NCBI RefSeq assembly: GCF_051106095.1
Contig: NC_135785.1
Span: forward strand, 93,661,001-93,725,000
From: Pogona vitticeps
Lineage: Eukaryota > Chordata > Lepidosauria > Squamata > Agamidae
Direction: 5' to 3'
Length of the DNA: 64,000 nucleotides
The translations under genes were made by a program, and so were the position numbers. Below are positions 41,975 to 64,000 of the stretch, in pieces. Numbering within the stretch: the first letter of the stretch is position 1; every line of letters begins with the position of its first letter. The notes beneath the pieces were generated by a model. The model was not told the origin of the DNA. It made no database searches and worked only from the letters and a program-made list of their open reading frames with translations.

Positions 41975-42135
41975 CACTGCTCTAGTCTAGTAGACAGACT
42001 AGGACTCAAAAGGCCTGGGTTTGAATCCCCACTCAGCCATGAAAACTCACTGCAGGATTAGAATTGGTAAAATCACTCCTTAAATATCTCACTTACCTTG
42101 AATGCCCTATTAGGGTCACTATATGTTGGTTCCGT
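41975..42135 (+). mobile_element. tRNA-related SINE
   Basis: The core gactaggactcaaaaggcct, then gggtttgaatccccactcag and gaaaactcactgcaggatta, is the same family as 25551 and 59555. The B box is clear. It lies in the interval between TACR2 and HK1. Confidence 0.7.
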
Positions 42136-44600
42136 CTATGTTGGTTCTCATAGTACAAAACATGTTTTGCATGCATAGTGTGTACACTGTGACTGAGATA
42201 CAATAATCCTTTTCAGTACTATTGACACAAACTATTTACAGTATTAGTCTTCCCTGGCCTGGTACTTCTGAGATGCTTTGGACTTCAACTTCCATGATCC
42301 CTCCTCAACTGGCCAGGTTAGCTGGTGCTAGCAAAAGTTGCAGGTCAGAAACATAGATTCAACAATAGTTAAGACAAGGTTGGGCTAAAAGCCATTGGGA
42401 AGTATAAATCTTGCACAACAGATGAACCCCCTTAAAAAGTATGGAATTGGTATTGTACATAATGCCTGATATTGCAATTATTATCAGTCAGTTTGTAACA
42501 GGCCAAAGGGCACAACACTTAGCCATTACTCTGGACAAATACACTTAACGTTCGACTTAAAGGAGACCCATCTCCGTGAAGTATTCATATAGTAAACACC
42601 TGACGTCACACAAGGCAGTCTAAGCGTGTTTTATAAAAGTTACATTTGCTAGACTCCTGCACATGCCTTGCAAACTATCCATAATCTGGAAAAGTGTTCA
42701 GGAATGTTTTCAAACATTTGATTTTGCTGCTTCAGTACAACATAGGCTCCTTTTCCTTTCTAGCATTTGGCTTTCCCTGGCCAAAAAAAGAATCACCAGA
42801 CACCAATAAACGCACATCAAAAAAAGGTTTAATGTCACAAATATCCACTTTGCACTAGTATCATTGCTACTAGTGAGCAATGTAAAAAGACTCTAGCATT
42901 GCAAAACCAGGGAACCATGCAGTTCTCCAGGAAGACACACACACGCACACGCACACACATACACACTTAAAGCTGAGCATATTGTTTGTGACTCATAGGG
43001 TACTGCACAACATTTTATCACAGTGCACCAAAAGGAGTATTGGAAATGATTACTAGAAGCTAGGGCAATCCAAATCTTGAGGAATAAATAAGAGGCTGCA
43101 GGTCGTCCCCAATGTCCCTCTGCTTTTGGGGTTACTGTTGTCAGTCATGGGATGGATCCTATGAACATTATCAAGTTGTAATTTGGACAGCAGAAGGAAC
43201 AGTAACTGCTGTAGGCTACTGTTGCTATTATTTGTAAAACTAGCTAATTAATAGGCTGCTGGCGAATCTTAAAAGACTAGCTCAGTCATTTGGCATTTAT
43301 GCAGTTCCAAACAATAAGAGAGCCTTTACTCAGTTGCTTGAATTGCAAAGCTGGTTAAGAGTTGGCAAAGGATTAGAGTTTCCTCATTTATGAACTGGTT
43401 TGTTCGCTGCTACCCTCTGGCAGTGTTGGTACCCCCAGCCTAGTCCAGTCAGTGCCAATGGAAGGATTGTCCGCTGAAGTTAGATAGATCCTTGTGTAAC
43501 CATTTATGTGTGCTAGCTCTATATTTAGAAGTCTGATTCTGACATTAACCTCACTTTTAAAACTACATGGAAAAATAAAATTCCTAAACATTCTAATCCA
43601 GCAGTTCCAACTAAAAATCAATATGATTTTGCCTCAATGACTTCCACTGCAGTTAATGGAAGGCAGAGTGTACTATATTTCTCACATACATCTACATTTT
43701 GTTATGAGCACCACTCCATAGAACATAATTTGCAGCTTATAAAGGGCTGAGCAGCAAAGCACCGTAGGGCGGAGCTCCTGCCAGTAAGTCAGGTACTTGT
43801 CTGAGCAGCCCCATCACCACATACCAGTGACCATGTTGGGGAGGCCATCCACCATTTTAATTCCCCCCATAATATTCAAAAGCAGAGGAAGGGACATGTG
43901 GTTCTTGAGATTTTTTTTATTCTAACTCCCATCATACTTTACTACTGTCTGTGCTAGATGGGGCTCATTAGAGTTGTAACAGAGCTCTTCTGCTCTGTTC
44001 TTGAGCGATGTTATGGTAGATGCTCTAAAGCATTGTGAGAAAATCAAAATGGCAGATGACTTCACAGCCTCAGTTGCCATAAACATACAAGCAATGGACT
44101 AGGCAAGAAAGCCAGGGGTAGTACCACTGTTGGGGGAACCCAGACTCTGGCAGCTGCCTCAAGATGCTGAGTATTCTCACTCGTTCTGTGTTGATTCAGT
44201 TTTACTAGAAACATGCCTGACAAAAAAATAAGTTTTTTTGACAGCTGCCTACACATGTTGTAATACTTCCACATACAGGCACTGGGTTGCTGCAGAAGTT
44301 CTACCCATGAACCTAATATACTGAAACTGCCTCTCAGCTGAATACAAAGGAAAAGGAAGGGACCTTATATTTAAAATGAAAACAAAAGGCAGTCCTCAGC
44401 TCTATGGAATACAACAACTCCAAGGCAAAGATGTAGCAGTCTGGAAATTTCTCATGGCCTACAGATTTGGATTACCCTTGATCGAAATCACCGACTTCAT
44501 TTTATCAGTAAAGACCTGCCTGACCTTTGAAACAGTACACATTTTACTTGAAATACAACACCACTGACCAAAGCAATGGAGAAATGCCAGTGATATAAGA
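42136..44600. other. Intergenic DNA between TACR2 and HK1
   Basis: No gene is visible. A short (AC)n run with interruptions lies at 42941-42967. A fragment at 42265-42335 (gacttcaacttccatgatcc, ctggccaggttagctggtgc) resembles the hAT MITE interior. Confidence 0.45.
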
Positions 44601-44616
44601 CATGGGGAAACAGTTG

Positions 44617-44630
44617 TTTATTTCTTTATT
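44617..44630 (-). terminator. Candidate HK1 polyadenylation signals (distal)
   Basis: Two minus-strand AATAAA hexamers (TTTATT at 44617-44622 and 44625-44630) lie about 650 bases past the HK1 stop, a length similar to the mammalian HK1 3' UTR. A nearer AATAAA is at 45146-45151. Which is used cannot be told from sequence alone. Confidence 0.4.
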
Positions 44631-45273
44631 TACCATCCCTGACTAAGTACGGACAGAAGAGACCATTTACTTTGTGGAGGGAAATGTGGCTGCAGAGAGA
44701 CACATGAGCACACGGTGCTAACAGCCAGCTGTGAGAACTCCCAAGTTTGAAGTGGGGTGGGGAGTGAAAAGAAGGTTAAAATCAAAATTCAGACGGGAAC
44801 TGCTAATTCCCCTTTGCATAAGCATTTATCTCATATTCAGCAACGTTGGTGGTATATTTATTTAACATGGATATAGTAGCAACTGGAAAGAATACACTTG
44901 ACACAAAGTACCACCTGCTCTTGTTCATGTATATCATTGTGGTGGTAATTTTAGACCTCAAATAATAAACTTACTTTGGACATCTGTTTAAATTATAGCT
45001 CTGTGGGTTTTTTTTTTAATGAGTGATACATGGGGAATGTACCAAATAGGGTAGAAAAAGACACATGCAGATGAGAGTTTCAAAGGTGGGAGATATTACC
45101 AGCAACAGCACACTCTATTCAGTATCCTATATTTTTTTTAATTTTTTTATTTTTAACTCCAACTTTTCAATTAAAGCAGTGAGTCCTGGGCTTCTCCCCC
45201 GCCAGTTCAGACTGCAGAACTGCTGCTTTACAAGAAAGTGCTCGGAAGGCAACATAGGCCAGCGCTGCAGAGT
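44631..45273 (-). other. Probable HK1 3' UTR
   Basis: This is the interval between the HK1 stop and the distal poly(A) signals. A T-rich run at 45130-45155 carries the proximal AATAAA on the minus strand. Confidence 0.4.

Positions 45274-64000
<18,727 letters not shown>

Overview
This window is vertebrate genomic DNA, almost certainly from a squamate reptile (lizard or snake). It has intron-split genes with GT-AG splice sites, a CpG-island promoter and amniote synteny. The repeat content points the same way: BovB (RTE) LINE 3' ends, a tRNA-derived SINE resembling Sauria SINE, L2-type LINEs, hAT and TA-target MITEs, and long tetranucleotide arrays. I see no prokaryotic or CRISPR feature and no retroviral or LTR fossil.

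Three protein-coding genes lie in the order TSPAN15 (minus strand, 5' part only), TACR2 (plus strand, complete) and HK1 (minus strand, 3' part only). This matches the neighbourhood HK1-TACR2-TSPAN15 known from human chromosome 10. TSPAN15 exons 1-3 (15532-15633, 7282-7467, 1421-1495) encode residues 1-121; the remaining exons lie left of position 1. TACR2 has five coding exons (23990-24393, 33059-33250, 38394-38550, 39206-39402, 40668-40848) that join into a 376-residue tachykinin receptor. HK1 exons 4 to 18 (63459 down to 45274) encode the region matching human residues 126-917; exons 1-3 lie to the right of the window. TSPAN15 and TACR2 are divergent across about 8.4 kb. TACR2 and HK1 are convergent, with 4.4 kb between their stop codons.

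The rest is intron and intergenic DNA full of transposon relics. The most structured pieces are two GC-rich elements made of stacked inverted repeats (5003 to about 5970 in TSPAN15 intron 2, and 49535-50951 in HK1 intron 13). The second carries a tandem array of about 178-bp units, each unit built from two hairpins. A 136-bp hAT MITE family is present in five clear copies, three with perfect 8-bp target-site duplications. Two complete TA-flanked MITEs lie at 35843-36356 and 53411-53843.

The three genes do not form a pathway. TSPAN15 is a tetraspanin partner of the protease ADAM10, TACR2 is the neurokinin A receptor, and HK1 catalyses the first step of glycolysis. Their linkage is ancestral synteny. 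The main protein-level oddity is in TACR2: the NPxxY motif of TM7 reads SPIIY and the DRY motif of TM3 reads ERY.
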